A program made the position numbers and the translations under genes. A DNA stretch of 64,000 nt, from assembly GCF_030406325.1 (NCBI RefSeq), contig NZ_JAUEQY010000040.1:16209-80208 (forward strand). Reading direction: 5' to 3'. Numbering within the stretch: the stretch's first letter is position 1; each line of letters starts with the position of its first letter. A model generated the notes under the pieces. It was not told the DNA's origin and ran no database searches. It saw nothing but the letters and a program-made list of their open reading frames with translations. Of this stretch, positions 9,632-18,983 are shown one piece after another. The stretch comes from Actinomadura sp. DC4 (GTDB lineage: Bacteria; Actinomycetota; Actinomycetes; Streptosporangiales; Streptosporangiaceae).

Positions 9632-10654
9632 CTACGTCGAAAGCGCGGTCAGCGCCGCGTCGACGTCGGCCTCCGTCGTGTAGAGGTGGAACGCGGCCCG
9701 CAGGCGCCCGTCGCGTACGACCGCCCGGATGCCCGCCGCCTCCAGGCGGCGTGCGGCGTCCGGCACGTCGACGCTCACGATCGCGCTGCCGGTCGGCGGC
9801 CGGCCGAGGCCCTCCAGGAAACGACCGGCGAGCGCCACGTCGTGGGAGTGGATCTCATCGACGCCGATGTCGTTCAGCAGTTCCAGCGACGGCACCGCGC
9901 CGACGTAGGAGAACCACGCGGGCGAGATGTCGAAGCGCCGGGCCGAGGCGGCCAGCCGCAGCGGCGGGCCGAAGTAGGCGTGCTCCTCCCCCGCGTACCA
10001 GCCGGCCGCGCTCGGGCGGATCCACTCACGGGCGGCGGGGGCGATGTAACAGAAGGCGGCGCCGCGCGGGGCCATGAGCCACTTGTACGCGGCGCAGGCC
10101 AGCACGTCGAAGCGGGTCGCGTCCACCGGCAGCCAGCCGGCCGCCTGGGTCGCGTCGGCCACGACCAGCGCGCCGTTCGTGCGGGCCGCCGCCACGATGT
10201 CGTCGACCGGGGCGATCTCGCCGGTCGCCGACTGCACGATGCTGAAGGCCACCACCGTCGTACGGGAGTCGATCGCGTCGGCGAGGCGGTCCGGCGGCAC
10301 GGTGCGTACGTTCAGGTCCTGGACCAGCCAGGGGAAAAGGTTCGACGTGAACTCGATGTCGGGCACGAGGACGTTCGCGCCGGCGGGCAGCGAAGCCGCC
10401 ACCGGGGCCAGCAGCTCCGAGACCGCGGAGCCCACGGCGACGTCGTCCGGACCGGCCCCGACCAGCCGCGCGAACGCCGCGCGGGCCAGGCCCGTGGAGG
10501 CGTCCCACGCCATCCAGGGGGACGCGCCCCGCCGCCACTCGTCCAGGGCGCGGGACACCGCGTCCACGGTGGTCCGCGGTGGAAGGCCATAGCTCGCGGT
10601 GTTGAGCCAGCCCGGCTCGACCTGCCAGAGATGTAGGGCTTCGCGCAGTTTCAC
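9632..10654 (-). CDS. Class V aminotransferase (isopenicillin N epimerase/cysteine desulfurase-like)
   Basis: A 340-residue PLP enzyme of fold type I, class V. The PLP lysine is in AYKWLMAPRG. The aspartate contacting the pyridine nitrogen is in VVADATQAAGW, and EFTSNLFPW is typical of the NifS/CefD branch. The GTG start at 10654 overlaps the stop of the MFS gene (GTGA), so it is the second gene of a minus-strand operon with that transporter. It may act on the compound the transporter imports. Desulfurase, lyase or epimerase cannot be chosen from sequence alone. Confidence 0.85.
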   Translation of the reverse strand: MKLREALHLWQVEPGWLNTASYGLPPRTTVDAVSRALDEWRRGASPWMAWDASTGLARAAFARLVGAGPDDVAVGSAVSELLAPVAASLPAGANVLVPDIEFTSNLFPWLVQDLNVRTVPPDRLADAIDSRTTVVAFSIVQSATGEIAPVDDIVAAARTNGALVVADATQAAGWLPVDATRFDVLACAAYKWLMAPRGAAFCYIAPAAREWIRPSAAGWYAGEEHAYFGPPLRLAASARRFDISPAWFSYVGAVPSLELLNDIGVDEIHSHDVALAGRFLEGLGRPPTGSAIVSVDVPDAARRLEAAGIRAVVRDGRLRAAFHLYTTEADVDAALTALST

Positions 10655-12039
10655 CTATTAAGTCTGCCGCTCCGCGCGGTCGCGGAAACGTTCGCCGGTC
10701 CGGCGGCCGTCTCGAAGTCGGCGTCGCGTGTCTCCGGGCCGATCAGCGCTCCGACGAGGATGAGGACGCCGCCCAGGACGAGCAGCACGACCGGGGTGTC
10801 CTCGTACGGGATGAGGTGTCCCAGCCAGTCCTGGTAGTAGGCGTAACCGGCCGTCACCAGCAGCGGGAGGCTGTACCCCATGCCGAAGCCGCTGCCGCGG
10901 ACCGCGGCGGGGAAGCGCTCGCAGATGTAGGAGGGCGTGACCGCGAACATGCTGGCGCCGCTGATCCGGATGAGCAGGGTGAGCACGAACACGAGCGGCA
11001 CGCCGGACCACGGCCCGCTCCTGGGCCATGAGGCGAGGAACGCGAATGCCGCCGCGCAGACCACGCCGACGCTCAACCCGCAGGCGATGAAGAACGTCCG
11101 GCGGCCGATCCGGTCGGTCAGCGCGCCGATCAGCGGGAAGCACAGAGTGTGGACGAACTGCGCGACCACGAGCACCCCGGTGACCTCGGTGGCGGTCAGC
11201 GTCGTCTGCGTGCCGAGCAGGGACGGCAGCAGCCCGGAGGCCATGTTGGAGGCGAACCAGACGCCGGCCATCAGCACGAACACCTGCCAGAAGCTGCGCC
11301 GCGCCGAGCCGAACAGCACCGTCTTCACCGGGTCGGCGCGCTTGGCCCTGCGGGCGGAGGCGAGCCAGACCTCCGACTCGCGCACCGTACGGGAGTAGTA
11401 GAGGAGGAAGACGACGCCGATGACCGCGCCCGCCGCGAACGGCACGCGCCAGCCCCACTCCGCGTACGCCGAGGTCGGCCCGCCGGCCGGGGCGATGTGC
11501 AGCATCGCGTAGCTCAGCAGGGAGATCGCGCAGTACGAGAGCGGGAACCCGATGCTGACCAGGCTCCCGTACAGGCCGCGCCGTCCGGGCGGGGCGATCT
11601 CCATGGCGAGCGGGATCGCGCCGGTGTACTCACCGCCGAGGAAGATCCCGTCGACGAACCGCAGCAGGATCATCAGCGCGACCGCCCACAGGCCGAGCTG
11701 CGCGTGGCCCGGCAGGACGGCGATGACGCCGGTGGTGGCCGCGCACCCCGCGACCGACAGCAGCGTCACCCGCCGGCGGCCGACACGGTCCGCGAGCCTG
11801 CCGAAGATCAGCGAACCTAGTGGCCGGCCGATCAGCGTCGACACGAAGACGGCCGCCGTGATGATCGCCCTGGTCCCCGAGGGGACGGAGGCCGGGACGA
11901 AGTAGGGCAGGGCGGGGGTCAGCGCGATGGTCGGCAGGTAGACGTCGAACATGTCGACGAAGAAGCCGAACGCCCCGCCGATCACCGCGGCTCTGCGCTG
12001 GGCGGTGTCGGGGGCGGCGGCGTGCGCGGTCGAGGTCAT
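10651..12039 (-). CDS. MFS transporter, metabolite:H+ symporter (MHS) type
   Basis: A 462-residue, 12-helix major facilitator. The loop 2-3 signature is GRPLGSLIFGRLADRVGRRR, characteristic of the MHS/sugar porter branch, followed by LRFVDGIFLGGEYTGA. A second half-signature appears as DRIGRRTFF. I place the start at ATG 12039; an in-frame GTG at 12048 is also possible. It leads the minus-strand operon and is divergent from the DUF6282 operon, sharing a 265-bp control region with two GntR-type operators. It probably imports an organic acid or amino-acid-like substrate (inference). Confidence 0.85.
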   Translation of the reverse strand: MTSTAHAAAPDTAQRRAAVIGGAFGFFVDMFDVYLPTIALTPALPYFVPASVPSGTRAIITAAVFVSTLIGRPLGSLIFGRLADRVGRRRVTLLSVAGCAATTGVIAVLPGHAQLGLWAVALMILLRFVDGIFLGGEYTGAIPLAMEIAPPGRRGLYGSLVSIGFPLSYCAISLLSYAMLHIAPAGGPTSAYAEWGWRVPFAAGAVIGVVFLLYYSRTVRESEVWLASARRAKRADPVKTVLFGSARRSFWQVFVLMAGVWFASNMASGLLPSLLGTQTTLTATEVTGVLVVAQFVHTLCFPLIGALTDRIGRRTFFIACGLSVGVVCAAAFAFLASWPRSGPWSGVPLVFVLTLLIRISGASMFAVTPSYICERFPAAVRGSGFGMGYSLPLLVTAGYAYYQDWLGHLIPYEDTPVVLLVLGGVLILVGALIGPETRDADFETAAGPANVSATARSGRLNR

Positions 12040-12098
12040 GGGTGGCACCAGTCCGGAGCTCGCGTGAGGGGGTCGCCGGGAGGCGAGGCGTGCTCCAT

Positions 12099-12110
12099 TT
12101 TGTTGACAAT
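12099..12110. promoter_or_regulatory. GntR (FCD)-type operator, MFS side
   Basis: TTTGTTGACAAT matches the palindrome ATTGTCGACAAT at 10 of 12 positions. It lies about 60 bases before the MFS start. FCD-type GntR regulators typically bind TNGTNNACNA-like palindromes, and a FadR/FCD-type GntR gene lies in the divergent operon. Confidence 0.55.
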
Positions 12111-12212
12111 CGTGTGGCCAATCGTGGGGGGATGAACGGCGGCTGTCAAGGGATCACCTCACCCACCTGCCACTTCGTCGGCCCGTACGAGCGGCGTGAT
12201 CCGTTGCCCGCA

Positions 12213-12251
12213 TTGCGCCGTCGCGACTACGGTGACTAGATTGTCGACATT
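12213..12251 (+). promoter_or_regulatory. Promoter and GntR operator of the DUF6282 operon
   Basis: TTGCGC (12213-12218) and TAGATT (12237-12242) with an 18-base spacer form a promoter. ATTGTCGACATT (12240-12251) matches the palindrome ATTGTCGACAAT at 11 of 12 positions and covers the end of the -10 and the transcription start, a position expected for repression. The second copy lies at 12099-12110. Confidence 0.6.
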
Positions 12252-12304
12252 ATTGATGCACATCCGGGTCTCCGATCGGCCTCCCGGGCCGGAAAGACGC
12301 CACC

Positions 12305-13234
12305 ATGACGAATGCTCCTTCTGCTCCCTCCGATCGGGCCCGCGCCCTCGTCGAGGGCGCGTACGACACGCACGTCCACGTGGCCCCCGACGTGATGAAG
12401 CGCCGCATCGACGACGTCGATCTGGCCCGCAGGTTCGCCGACGTCGGGATGGCGGGCTTCGTGCTGAAGTCCCACTACGTGCCGACCGCCGAGCGGGCGG
12501 CGGTCGTCCGCAAGGTGGTGCCGGGCGTACGGGCACTGGGGGCGATCACGCTCAACGGCTCGGTCGGCGGCCTGAACCCCTCGGCGGTGGAGATCGCCGG
12601 GCGGCAGGACGCGCGCGTGGTCTGGATGCCGACCGTGGACAGCCGCAACCAGCGGGACAGCCGCGCGTCGGATCCGCCGGGTGCCAAGCCGCCGATGTGG
12701 GCGGCGCTCCAGGACGACCTGCGCGCCGCCGGGATCGAGCCGCCCGCGGTCGAGGTGGTCGACGGCGAGGGCGCCGTCACCCCCGCCGTACGCGACGTGC
12801 TGACGGTCGTGGCCGCGCACGGCATGACGCTGGCCACCGGCCACCTCAACGCGGAGGAGATCGTCGCGGTCGCCGACGCGGCGTTCGAGGCGGGCGTACG
12901 CTGTGTCGTCGTGACGCACCCGGAGTTCACCTCCCAGCGGCTCCCCGTTGACGTGCAACGCCGGCTCGCCGACCGCGGCGCGCTGCTGGAACGGTGCTTC
13001 ACCACCCCGCACACCGGCAAGGTCTCCTGGCGGCGGCTCCTCGACACCATCCGGGCGGTCGGGCCCGCGCACTCGGTGCTCTCCAGCGACCTGGGCCAGC
13101 CGTTCAACCCGCCGGTCGAGGACGGCCTCGCGCTCATGGCCGACACGCTGCTGGAGGACGGTTTCGGCGAGGAGGAGATCCGCGCGATGGCGGTCGCGAA
13201 CTCCGTCCGGGTCGCCGGCGAGGACCCCCGGTGA
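12305..13234 (+). CDS. DUF6282 family amidohydrolase-like protein
   Basis: A 309-residue protein related to metal-dependent TIM-barrel hydrolases. YDTHVHVAPD carries the HxH metal pair, GHLNAEE and VTHPEF supply later histidines, and SSDLGQPFN supplies the C-terminal Asp. Conservation of all four sites suggests an active hydrolase or lyase, but the DUF6282 family has no established substrate. GGAAAG precedes the ATG. First gene of a three-gene operon with GTGA overlaps (DUF6282, DUF1932-type dehydrogenase, GntR), under an operator for that GntR. It may open or trim the compound imported by the divergent MFS transporter. Confidence 0.75.
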   Translation: MTNAPSAPSDRARALVEGAYDTHVHVAPDVMKRRIDDVDLARRFADVGMAGFVLKSHYVPTAERAAVVRKVVPGVRALGAITLNGSVGGLNPSAVEIAGRQDARVVWMPTVDSRNQRDSRASDPPGAKPPMWAALQDDLRAAGIEPPAVEVVDGEGAVTPAVRDVLTVVAAHGMTLATGHLNAEEIVAVADAAFEAGVRCVVVTHPEFTSQRLPVDVQRRLADRGALLERCFTTPHTGKVSWRRLLDTIRAVGPAHSVLSSDLGQPFNPPVEDGLALMADTLLEDGFGEEEIRAMAVANSVRVAGEDPR

Positions 13235-13998
13235 CGGCCGGGCTCTGCGTCGCGGTCCTGGGCCTGGGCGAGGCCGGCGGCGCGATCGCCCGCGACCTGG
13301 CCGGGGCGGGCGTGCGGGTGCGCGCGTACGACCCGCTGCCCAAGCGGATGGACGGCCTGGTCGCGTGCGCGGACGAGGCCGACGCGGCGCGCGGCGCTGG
13401 CCTCGTTCTCAGTGTGAACAGTGCCAAGGCCGCCGAGGACGCACTGCGCGCCGGTCTTCCGGGGCTGGGCGAGGGCGCGGTGTGGGCCGACCTGAACACC
13501 GGGGCGCCCGCGCTCAAGCGCCGGCTCGGCGAGCTGGCCGGCGACGCCTTCGCCGACGTCTCGCTCATGGCGCCCGTACCGGGCAAGGGGCTGCACACGC
13601 CGATGCTGGTGTCCGGCCCGGCCGCCCGCGCGTACGCCGGCCTGCTGAGTCCGGTGGGCGCGCGGGTCACCGTGCTCGACGGGCCGGCCGGTGAGGCGGC
13701 CACCCGCAAGCTGCTGCGCAGCGTGTTCTTCAAGGGCATGGCGGCGTCGGTGGTGGAGGCACTGTACGCCGCCCGCGCGGCCGGCCTCGAGGACTGGATG
13801 CGCGCGCACATCGCCGAGGAGCTGACCGCCGCCGACGCGGCCTTCGCCGAACGCCTGGAGACCGGCAGCCACCGCCACGCGGCGCGCCGGGCCGAGGAGA
13901 TGCGCGCGGCGGCCGAGCTGCTCACCGAGCTGGACGTGCCACCGAGGATCAGCGAGGCGAGCCGCGCGTGGCTGGCCCAGCTCGACGGAGCCCCGTGA
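13231..13998 (+). CDS. NAD(P)-dependent oxidoreductase, DUF1932/6-phosphogluconate dehydrogenase-like
   Basis: A 255-residue protein. The N-terminal Rossmann fold has GLGEAGGAIA and YDPLPKRM. The middle carries the beta-hydroxyacid dehydrogenase substrate loop (DVSLMAPVPGKG), and a C-terminal helical DUF1932 domain contains KLLRSVFFKGM, whose lysine is where the catalytic Lys of this superfamily lies. It probably oxidises a beta-hydroxy acid. The GTG start overlaps the previous stop (GTGA at 13231) and its own stop overlaps the GntR start. The substrate should be related to that of the DUF6282 protein. Confidence 0.8.
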   Translation: MTAGLCVAVLGLGEAGGAIARDLAGAGVRVRAYDPLPKRMDGLVACADEADAARGAGLVLSVNSAKAAEDALRAGLPGLGEGAVWADLNTGAPALKRRLGELAGDAFADVSLMAPVPGKGLHTPMLVSGPAARAYAGLLSPVGARVTVLDGPAGEAATRKLLRSVFFKGMAASVVEALYAARAAGLEDWMRAHIAEELTAADAAFAERLETGSHRHAARRAEEMRAAAELLTELDVPPRISEASRAWLAQLDGAP

Positions 13999-14612
13999 CC
14001 GGCGGCGTCCTGGCCGCGATCCGCGACGCGATCGTCCGTGGCGAGTTCGCGCCGAACCAGCGGCTGGTGGAGGCGGACCTGTCCGAACGGTTCGGCGCGA
14101 GCCGCAGCGGCGTACGCTCGGCGCTGTTCGAGCTGGCCAACGAGGGCCTGGTCGAACGCGTGCAGAACCGCGGCGCCCGGGTCCGCGCCGTCACGCTGGA
14201 CGAGGCGATCGAGATCTCCGAGGTCCGCATGGTGGTGGAGGGGCTGTGCGCGGCCAAGGCCGCCGAGCGCGTCACCGCCGAGGAGATCACCGAGCTACGC
14301 GGCCTGGGCACGGCGATGCGAACGGCCGTCGCCGACGGGCACGTCCTGCGCTACTCCGAGCTGAACCAGACGCTGCACGGGCGCATCCTGCGGATCGGCG
14401 GCCAGTCGGCCGCCGCCGGGGTACTGGAGCGCCTGCGCGCGCAGAACGTACGCCACCAGTACCGCCTCGCCCTGCTGCCGGGCCGCCCCGGCGTCTCGCT
14501 CGGCGAGCACCTGGCGATCATCGACGAGATCTGCGCCCGAGCCCCGGACGCCGCCGAACGCGCCGCCCGCCGCCACCTGCTGAGCGTCATCGCCGCACTG
14601 AAGACCGCCTGA
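13995..14612 (+). CDS. GntR family transcriptional regulator (FCD domain)
   Basis: About 205 residues from the GTG at 13995, which overlaps the preceding stop (GTGA). The N-terminal winged helix reads AIRDAIVRGEFAPNQRLVEADLSERFG, the standard GntR opening. The C-terminal FCD all-helical domain includes EVRMVVEGLCA and LNQTLHGRI, where Asn and His are the usual metal/ligand contacts. Two palindromes in the divergent control region (12099-12110 and 12240-12251) are good candidates for its sites, giving autoregulation and control of the transporter operon. Confidence 0.85.
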   Translation: MTGGVLAAIRDAIVRGEFAPNQRLVEADLSERFGASRSGVRSALFELANEGLVERVQNRGARVRAVTLDEAIEISEVRMVVEGLCAAKAAERVTAEEITELRGLGTAMRTAVADGHVLRYSELNQTLHGRILRIGGQSAAAGVLERLRAQNVRHQYRLALLPGRPGVSLGEHLAIIDEICARAPDAAERAARRHLLSVIAALKTA

Positions 14613-14620
14613 CCTGGGAC

Positions 14621-15253
14621 TTACGCGCGGCAGCTGATCTCCATGCCGTCCTCCACGGGGAAGGCGACGCTGACGTAGCCGTTCGCCGGGTCGCGGACGT
14701 GGTCGAGGTAGCCGGCCATGGCGGACATGCCGATGTCGTCGGCGACGACCAGCGCACCCGGCGCGAGTCGTGGTTCGAGCGAGCGCAGGACCGGCAGGCA
14801 CAGGTCCTTCCAGCCGTCGAGCAGCACGAAGCCGATCGGACCGGCGATTTCGGCGAGAGTCTCGCGCGCGTCGCCGGGCAGGACGGTGGCCACCCCGCCG
14901 AGCCCGGCCTCGTCCAGGTTGGCCCGCGCGGCGGCGACCTTGGCCGCGCTCATCTCGGTGCCGTAGACCCGGCCGGCGCCGTTGTCCGCGACCGCGGCGG
15001 CCAGGTAGATCGTGGAGATCCCGAACGAGGTGCCGAACTCCACGGCCGTCCCGGGCCGTGCGGCCCGGACCAGGGCGTACAGCAACTCGCCGCCTTGCCG
15101 GGAGATCGGCAGGTAGAGGCCCTCCCGCGCGTCGGCGAGCTCCTGCGCGGTGCCGGTGGCGCGGGAGACCGGCCGCTCTTCGTCGAGAGCCGCCTCGGCG
15201 AACAGCCGGTCGAGGGTGTCGTGAACCTTTTGTGCGTGCAGTGATGCGGGCAT
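14621..15253 (-). CDS. SAM-dependent O-methyltransferase
   Basis: A 210-residue class I methyltransferase of the caffeoyl-CoA/catechol O-methyltransferase type. VEFGTSFGISTIYLAA is motif I, and GFVLLDGWKD and VVADDIGMS hold the acidic residues that bind the metal and SAM in the family. It reads from a leaderless ATG 6 bases after a TAGCCT -10 box. It is divergent from a TetR regulator whose presumed operator lies inside its promoter spacer, so it is probably repressed by that protein until an inducer appears. The acceptor is unknown. Confidence 0.85.
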   Translation of the reverse strand: MPASLHAQKVHDTLDRLFAEAALDEERPVSRATGTAQELADAREGLYLPISRQGGELLYALVRAARPGTAVEFGTSFGISTIYLAAAVADNGAGRVYGTEMSAAKVAAARANLDEAGLGGVATVLPGDARETLAEIAGPIGFVLLDGWKDLCLPVLRSLEPRLAPGALVVADDIGMSAMAGYLDHVRDPANGYVSVAFPVEDGMEISCRA

Positions 15254-15259
15254 GATCTG

Positions 15260-15302
15260 TAGGCTAGACGCGACGTTGCGTCTTGTCTAGCTCCGCTAGG
15301 GT
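15260..15302. promoter_or_regulatory. Divergent promoters with TetR operator
   Basis: AGACGC (15266-15271) and GCGTCT (15278-15283) form a perfect inverted repeat around GACGTT. On the minus strand this palindrome fills the 17-base spacer between -35 TAGACA (15288-15283) and -10 TAGCCT (15265-15260) of the methyltransferase. On the plus strand TAGGGT (15297-15302) lies 7 bases before the leaderless tetR ATG. One bound dimer could block both promoters. Confidence 0.6.
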
Positions 15303-15309
15303 GGTCCGC

Positions 15310-15915
15310 ATGGGTTCTGACGGGGGCGTCGCCGCTCCTTCGGCCGGCCACCACGGCAACCGGCACGGACGCAGCGAGCAGGCCCGCCGGGCCGTGCTGG
15401 AGGCCGCCGACGACCTGCTGGTCGAGCGCGGTTTCGCGGGCGTGACCATCGAGGGCATCGCCGCCCGCGCGGGCGTGGCCAAGCAGACCATCTACCGCTG
15501 GTGGCCGTCCAAGGTCGACATCTTGATGGACGCGTTCGTGGACGACATGGTCCAGCACCTGACCCCGCCCGACCAGGGTGACCTGGGCCGGGAGCTGCGT
15601 ACCCACCTGAGCCGGCTGGCCCGCTTCCTGACCGGATCCGACCCGGGCGCGGTGTTCCGCGCGCTCGCCGGGCTGGCCCAGCACGACCCGGAGATGGCGG
15701 CCCGTTTCCGTACCGAATGCCTGGTCCACCAGCGAGCGCTGGACCGCCTGCCGATCGAGCGGGCCATCGCACGCGGCGAGCTGCCGCCGGACACCGACGT
15801 CGAACTCGCCGTCGACCGCCTCGTCGGCCCCGTCCACTACCGCGCCCTGGTCACCGGTGACCCGCTCCCCCGCGCCTTCACCGACGCACTCGTCGACCGG
15901 TTCCTCGCCGGCTGA
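15310..15915 (+). CDS. TetR family transcriptional regulator
   Basis: A 201-residue TetR repressor. The N-terminal HTH reads VTIEGIAARAGVAKQTIYRWWPSK (recognition helix TIYRWW), followed by the C-terminal TetR_C ligand domain that contains FRALAGLAQHDPEMAARFR. The leaderless ATG at 15310 follows TAGGGT by 7 bases. It is divergent from the O-methyltransferase and is its likely local repressor through the palindrome at 15266-15283. The ligand is unknown. Confidence 0.9.
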   Translation: MGSDGGVAAPSAGHHGNRHGRSEQARRAVLEAADDLLVERGFAGVTIEGIAARAGVAKQTIYRWWPSKVDILMDAFVDDMVQHLTPPDQGDLGRELRTHLSRLARFLTGSDPGAVFRALAGLAQHDPEMAARFRTECLVHQRALDRLPIERAIARGELPPDTDVELAVDRLVGPVHYRALVTGDPLPRAFTDALVDRFLAG

Positions 15916-15970
15916 CGCGGCTCGAAGCCCGCCCGCTCGGCGAGGACCGGCCGGGACTTCGGGATGGGGC

Positions 15971-16007
15971 CCCGGGGGCGCGGAGAGCGCTCCGTCGCGC
16001 CCCCGGG
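15971..16007. terminator. Strong bidirectional hairpin between tetR and the cellulase
   Basis: CCCGGGGGCG (15971-15980) pairs with CGCCCCCGGG (15998-16007), and an inner CGGAG/CTCCG stem closes around AGCG, with a 3-base bulge. It sits between two convergent genes and has no T tract. Confidence 0.65.
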
Positions 16008-16017
16008 ACCGGCTCGG

Positions 16018-18939
16018 TCACTGGTCGAAGAGCTGTCCGTACGTCGCCATCGCCATCGCGATGTCGGACTGAGCCCAGAAGCGGTGGTAGGTGAACGTCG
16101 GCGCGGCCCCGCCGTTCAGGTAGCTCTGCACCTTCGACCAGCTCGGGTCCTGCTTGTACCAGGACCGGATGGACAGGAACGTCGCGGTGGAATCGATCTT
16201 GTCGCCGTCCGGCATGGTGCCGGTCCAGCCCGACGGGACGTACACGCCGTCGTGGTTGGTGTTGGAGGTGCTGTACGCCTGGGTGAAGCGGTTGTAGTCG
16301 GTCCTGGTCTCCGGCACCGAGACGCCGATGCCGTCCTGGTCGCCGGTCCACATGTCATCCAGCAGCGTCTTGGCCGTGGACCTGGCGGTCGCGTCGCCGG
16401 ACTTGGCGGCGTAGTAGGCCAGTGTCTTGGCGTACGCCGCGGTCACGCCGACGTCGTTCGTGTAGTCGGCGATCGTGACGTGCAGGCCGCTGTTGGCGCC
16501 GGGGCTGGTGGCGTTCCAGGTGTCGGGCTGGCCGCTCCAGTGCAGCGTGGAGGGGATCTGGTAGGTCCCGTCCGGGTTCAGGGTGGTGTTGGCGGTCGCC
16601 CACGTCACCCACTTGTCGAGCAGGGCCTTGGCCGCGGTGTCGCCGCTGACGTAGTAGTACTCGGCGACGCGCTCCATCGACCACGCCTGGAAGCCGAACC
16701 ACTGGTTGCTCGGCGGGTCGTGGTAGACCGGCTGCCAGTCGTAGGCCATGCCGTAGAAGGTCGGGTCGCCGGACGGCGGAGTCCCGTACGCGCCGCTCCA
16801 GCTGTTGGTCGCCCCGCCGGCGATGGCGCCCTCGGAGGACTGCAGCCACCGGTAGAACTCGAGCTGCCGCGCCAGGCTCTTCTTCCAGTCGTCCACGCCG
16901 GTCGCCGACTTCGGCCGCATCGCGGCGTCGTTGACCAGCGCGTACGCGGCGAGCGGGTTCTGGTAGCCCGAGTGGGACGCGCTGTCGCCGATGCGCCAGG
17001 CCCAGCCCGCGTTCGTGTCGGTCGCGCCGCCCCAGGCGTAGTACCAGGAGAGCAGGTAGTGCGCGCTGTCCTTGCCGGTGCCGGCCGGGCAGCTCGGGCT
17101 CGTGCAGCCGCCGATCTTCTTGAAGTACTTGTCGAAGAAGGAGTACCGCAGGTAGTCGCCCATCTTCCCGGCCTTGGCCACGGTGGTGGCCACGTCCGCG
17201 GTCTTGCCCTGCGCCTTGGCCCAGGTGTCCGCCCAGTACGCCGCCTGGATGGCGCGCGCGTCGGCGTCCGGGGCGTCGGTGTACTTCCACTGCTTGGCGT
17301 AGGAGGAGTCCTTCACGAACAGGTCCAGGTAGCCGTTCGTACCGCCGTAGGCGAACTTGTCGCAGGTCGGCTGCGGGATCGTCTCCCAGACCGACTCCTG
17401 CGGGCCGCGCTGGTAGCTGTTGATGTAGGAGGGCGCCTTTGTGGCCGGCCCGTTCTCGCAGCCGCCGCCCGGGGCGTCGCCGTAGCCGTAGACGTTGTCG
17501 ACGTCCTGCAGCCAGTGCATGCCGTACACGTCGTCGGTGCCGTACGCGGACTTCAGCTCGGCCGCGATCGGGTCCTGGCCGACGGCGACGCCGGTGTCGA
17601 GCTGTGAGGGGTACTGCTCGGGCAGGTCGTGCTCCGGCGCGTACGTCGCCGGCTTGCCCGCGTCGTAGAAGGAGTTGGTCGGCTGGTCGGCGTGGGTCGG
17701 GATCATGTACTTCTCCATGAGCGCCCACGCGTCGTTGAACCTGCTCCAGTCGCCGGTGACCTTCCCGTACACCGCCTGCATCCAGATCAGGTAGCTGTAC
17801 GCCTCGGAGGTGGTCTCATGGCCCTGGTCCGGCGCCTCGACCATGAGCGTCTCGACCGAGTGGTACGGGATGCCCTCCTTGCTGAAGTAGCCGCTGGCCG
17901 GGTCTGTGATCTTGTTGTAGAGGCTGAGGAACCGCTCCTCGTACGCGCCGTTCGACTTGGTCTCGGTCACGGTGACGGTCGCGGTCTCATAGCCCGTGGC
18001 CTTGGCGGTGAAGACGGCCGCGCCGGTGCCGGAGGCGTCCGCGGTGATCGTGACGTTCTGCGCGGTGGACCAGTTCGCCGGGGTGAAGGTCAGCGTGCCG
18101 CCGCCGGTGACCGACAGGCCGGTGTTGCCGCTCGCCCGCGCGACGGTGACGGTGACGTCGCCCGAGGGCCGGCCGGACGGCTTCACGCCGAACGTCCCGG
18201 TCTTGCCCTGCTGGACGGCGAGCGTCGCAGGGCTCGCGACGATCGCGGGCCCGCTGGCGACGTGCACGCCGACGGGCGTCGACTCGGCGGTGGCGCCCTG
18301 GCCGTCGTAGGCCTTGGCGTAGAGGGAGTAGTCGCCGGCCGGGACGTTCGTCCAGCTCGCGGCGTACGGCGCCGAGGTGTCGGTGCCGAGCAGCGTGGTG
18401 TCGCTGTAGAACTCCACCTTGCTGATCGAGGCGCCGTCCGCCGCCGAGGCCGTGGCGGCGAGCGGGATCGTGGCGCCGGAGGAGTAGGTCGCGCCCGCGG
18501 CCGGGCTGGTCAGCGCGACCGTCGGTGCCTGGTGCGCGCCGGTGCAGGTCGTGCCGTTGAGCGAGAACGAGGCCGGGGCGGTGTTGGTGCCGCTGTAGGT
18601 GAAGTTCGCGCCGAGGCTGGTCGTGGCGCCCGTGGCGAGCGTGCCGTTCCAGCTCACGTTGGTGATGGTGACGTCCTTGGCGGACTGGGTCCAGTTACCG
18701 CTCCAGCCCTGGGTGAGCTGCTGGTTCCCGGTGTAGGAGTACTTCAGCGTCCAGCCGTTGATCGCCGGGCCGAGGTTGGTCAGCGTGAGGTTCACGCTGA
18801 AGCCGGACCCCCAGTCGTTGGCCGAGTAGTCGACCTTGCACTGGACGTCGGCGGCGTGCGCGCCCGGTGCGGCGACGAGCGCGCCGGCCAGGAGTGTCAG
18901 GGCGACCAGGAACGGCCGCCATCGGGGGCGTCTCTTCAT
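16018..18939 (-). CDS. Secreted GH48 cellulase with CBM2
   Basis: A 973-residue secreted enzyme. Residues 1-31 are a Sec signal peptide ending GAHA. Next come a CBM2 cellulose-binding module (about 32-133, with Cys near both ends), an Ig-like module (about 138-228), a second beta-rich module (to about 315), and the GH48 catalytic domain to the C-terminus. In GH48 cellobiohydrolases the acid and base glutamates are 11 residues apart; here VEAP (about residue 368) and TSEA (about 379) show exactly that pair. GH48 enzymes are processive and release cellobiose from chain ends. GAGGAG precedes the ATG. It lies 44 bases behind a LacI regulator gene whose promoter carries a CelR-type operator, so the two are probably one operon. 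Confidence 0.93.
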   Translation of the reverse strand: MKRRPRWRPFLVALTLLAGALVAAPGAHAADVQCKVDYSANDWGSGFSVNLTLTNLGPAINGWTLKYSYTGNQQLTQGWSGNWTQSAKDVTITNVSWNGTLATGATTSLGANFTYSGTNTAPASFSLNGTTCTGAHQAPTVALTSPAAGATYSSGATIPLAATASAADGASISKVEFYSDTTLLGTDTSAPYAASWTNVPAGDYSLYAKAYDGQGATAESTPVGVHVASGPAIVASPATLAVQQGKTGTFGVKPSGRPSGDVTVTVARASGNTGLSVTGGGTLTFTPANWSTAQNVTITADASGTGAAVFTAKATGYETATVTVTETKSNGAYEERFLSLYNKITDPASGYFSKEGIPYHSVETLMVEAPDQGHETTSEAYSYLIWMQAVYGKVTGDWSRFNDAWALMEKYMIPTHADQPTNSFYDAGKPATYAPEHDLPEQYPSQLDTGVAVGQDPIAAELKSAYGTDDVYGMHWLQDVDNVYGYGDAPGGGCENGPATKAPSYINSYQRGPQESVWETIPQPTCDKFAYGGTNGYLDLFVKDSSYAKQWKYTDAPDADARAIQAAYWADTWAKAQGKTADVATTVAKAGKMGDYLRYSFFDKYFKKIGGCTSPSCPAGTGKDSAHYLLSWYYAWGGATDTNAGWAWRIGDSASHSGYQNPLAAYALVNDAAMRPKSATGVDDWKKSLARQLEFYRWLQSSEGAIAGGATNSWSGAYGTPPSGDPTFYGMAYDWQPVYHDPPSNQWFGFQAWSMERVAEYYYVSGDTAAKALLDKWVTWATANTTLNPDGTYQIPSTLHWSGQPDTWNATSPGANSGLHVTIADYTNDVGVTAAYAKTLAYYAAKSGDATARSTAKTLLDDMWTGDQDGIGVSVPETRTDYNRFTQAYSTSNTNHDGVYVPSGWTGTMPDGDKIDSTATFLSIRSWYKQDPSWSKVQSYLNGGAAPTFTYHRFWAQSDIAMAMATYGQLFDQ

Positions 18940-18983
18940 GGTGATCTCCTCTGGCGGGGGGCTGCCGGCCGACGCGGGCCGGG

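Noticed and set aside
15964..17607. 547-codon plus-strand frame opposite the GH48 gene
   Set aside because: Repetitive Val/Gly/Arg/Ala translation with no motif, opposite a confidently identified cellulase.
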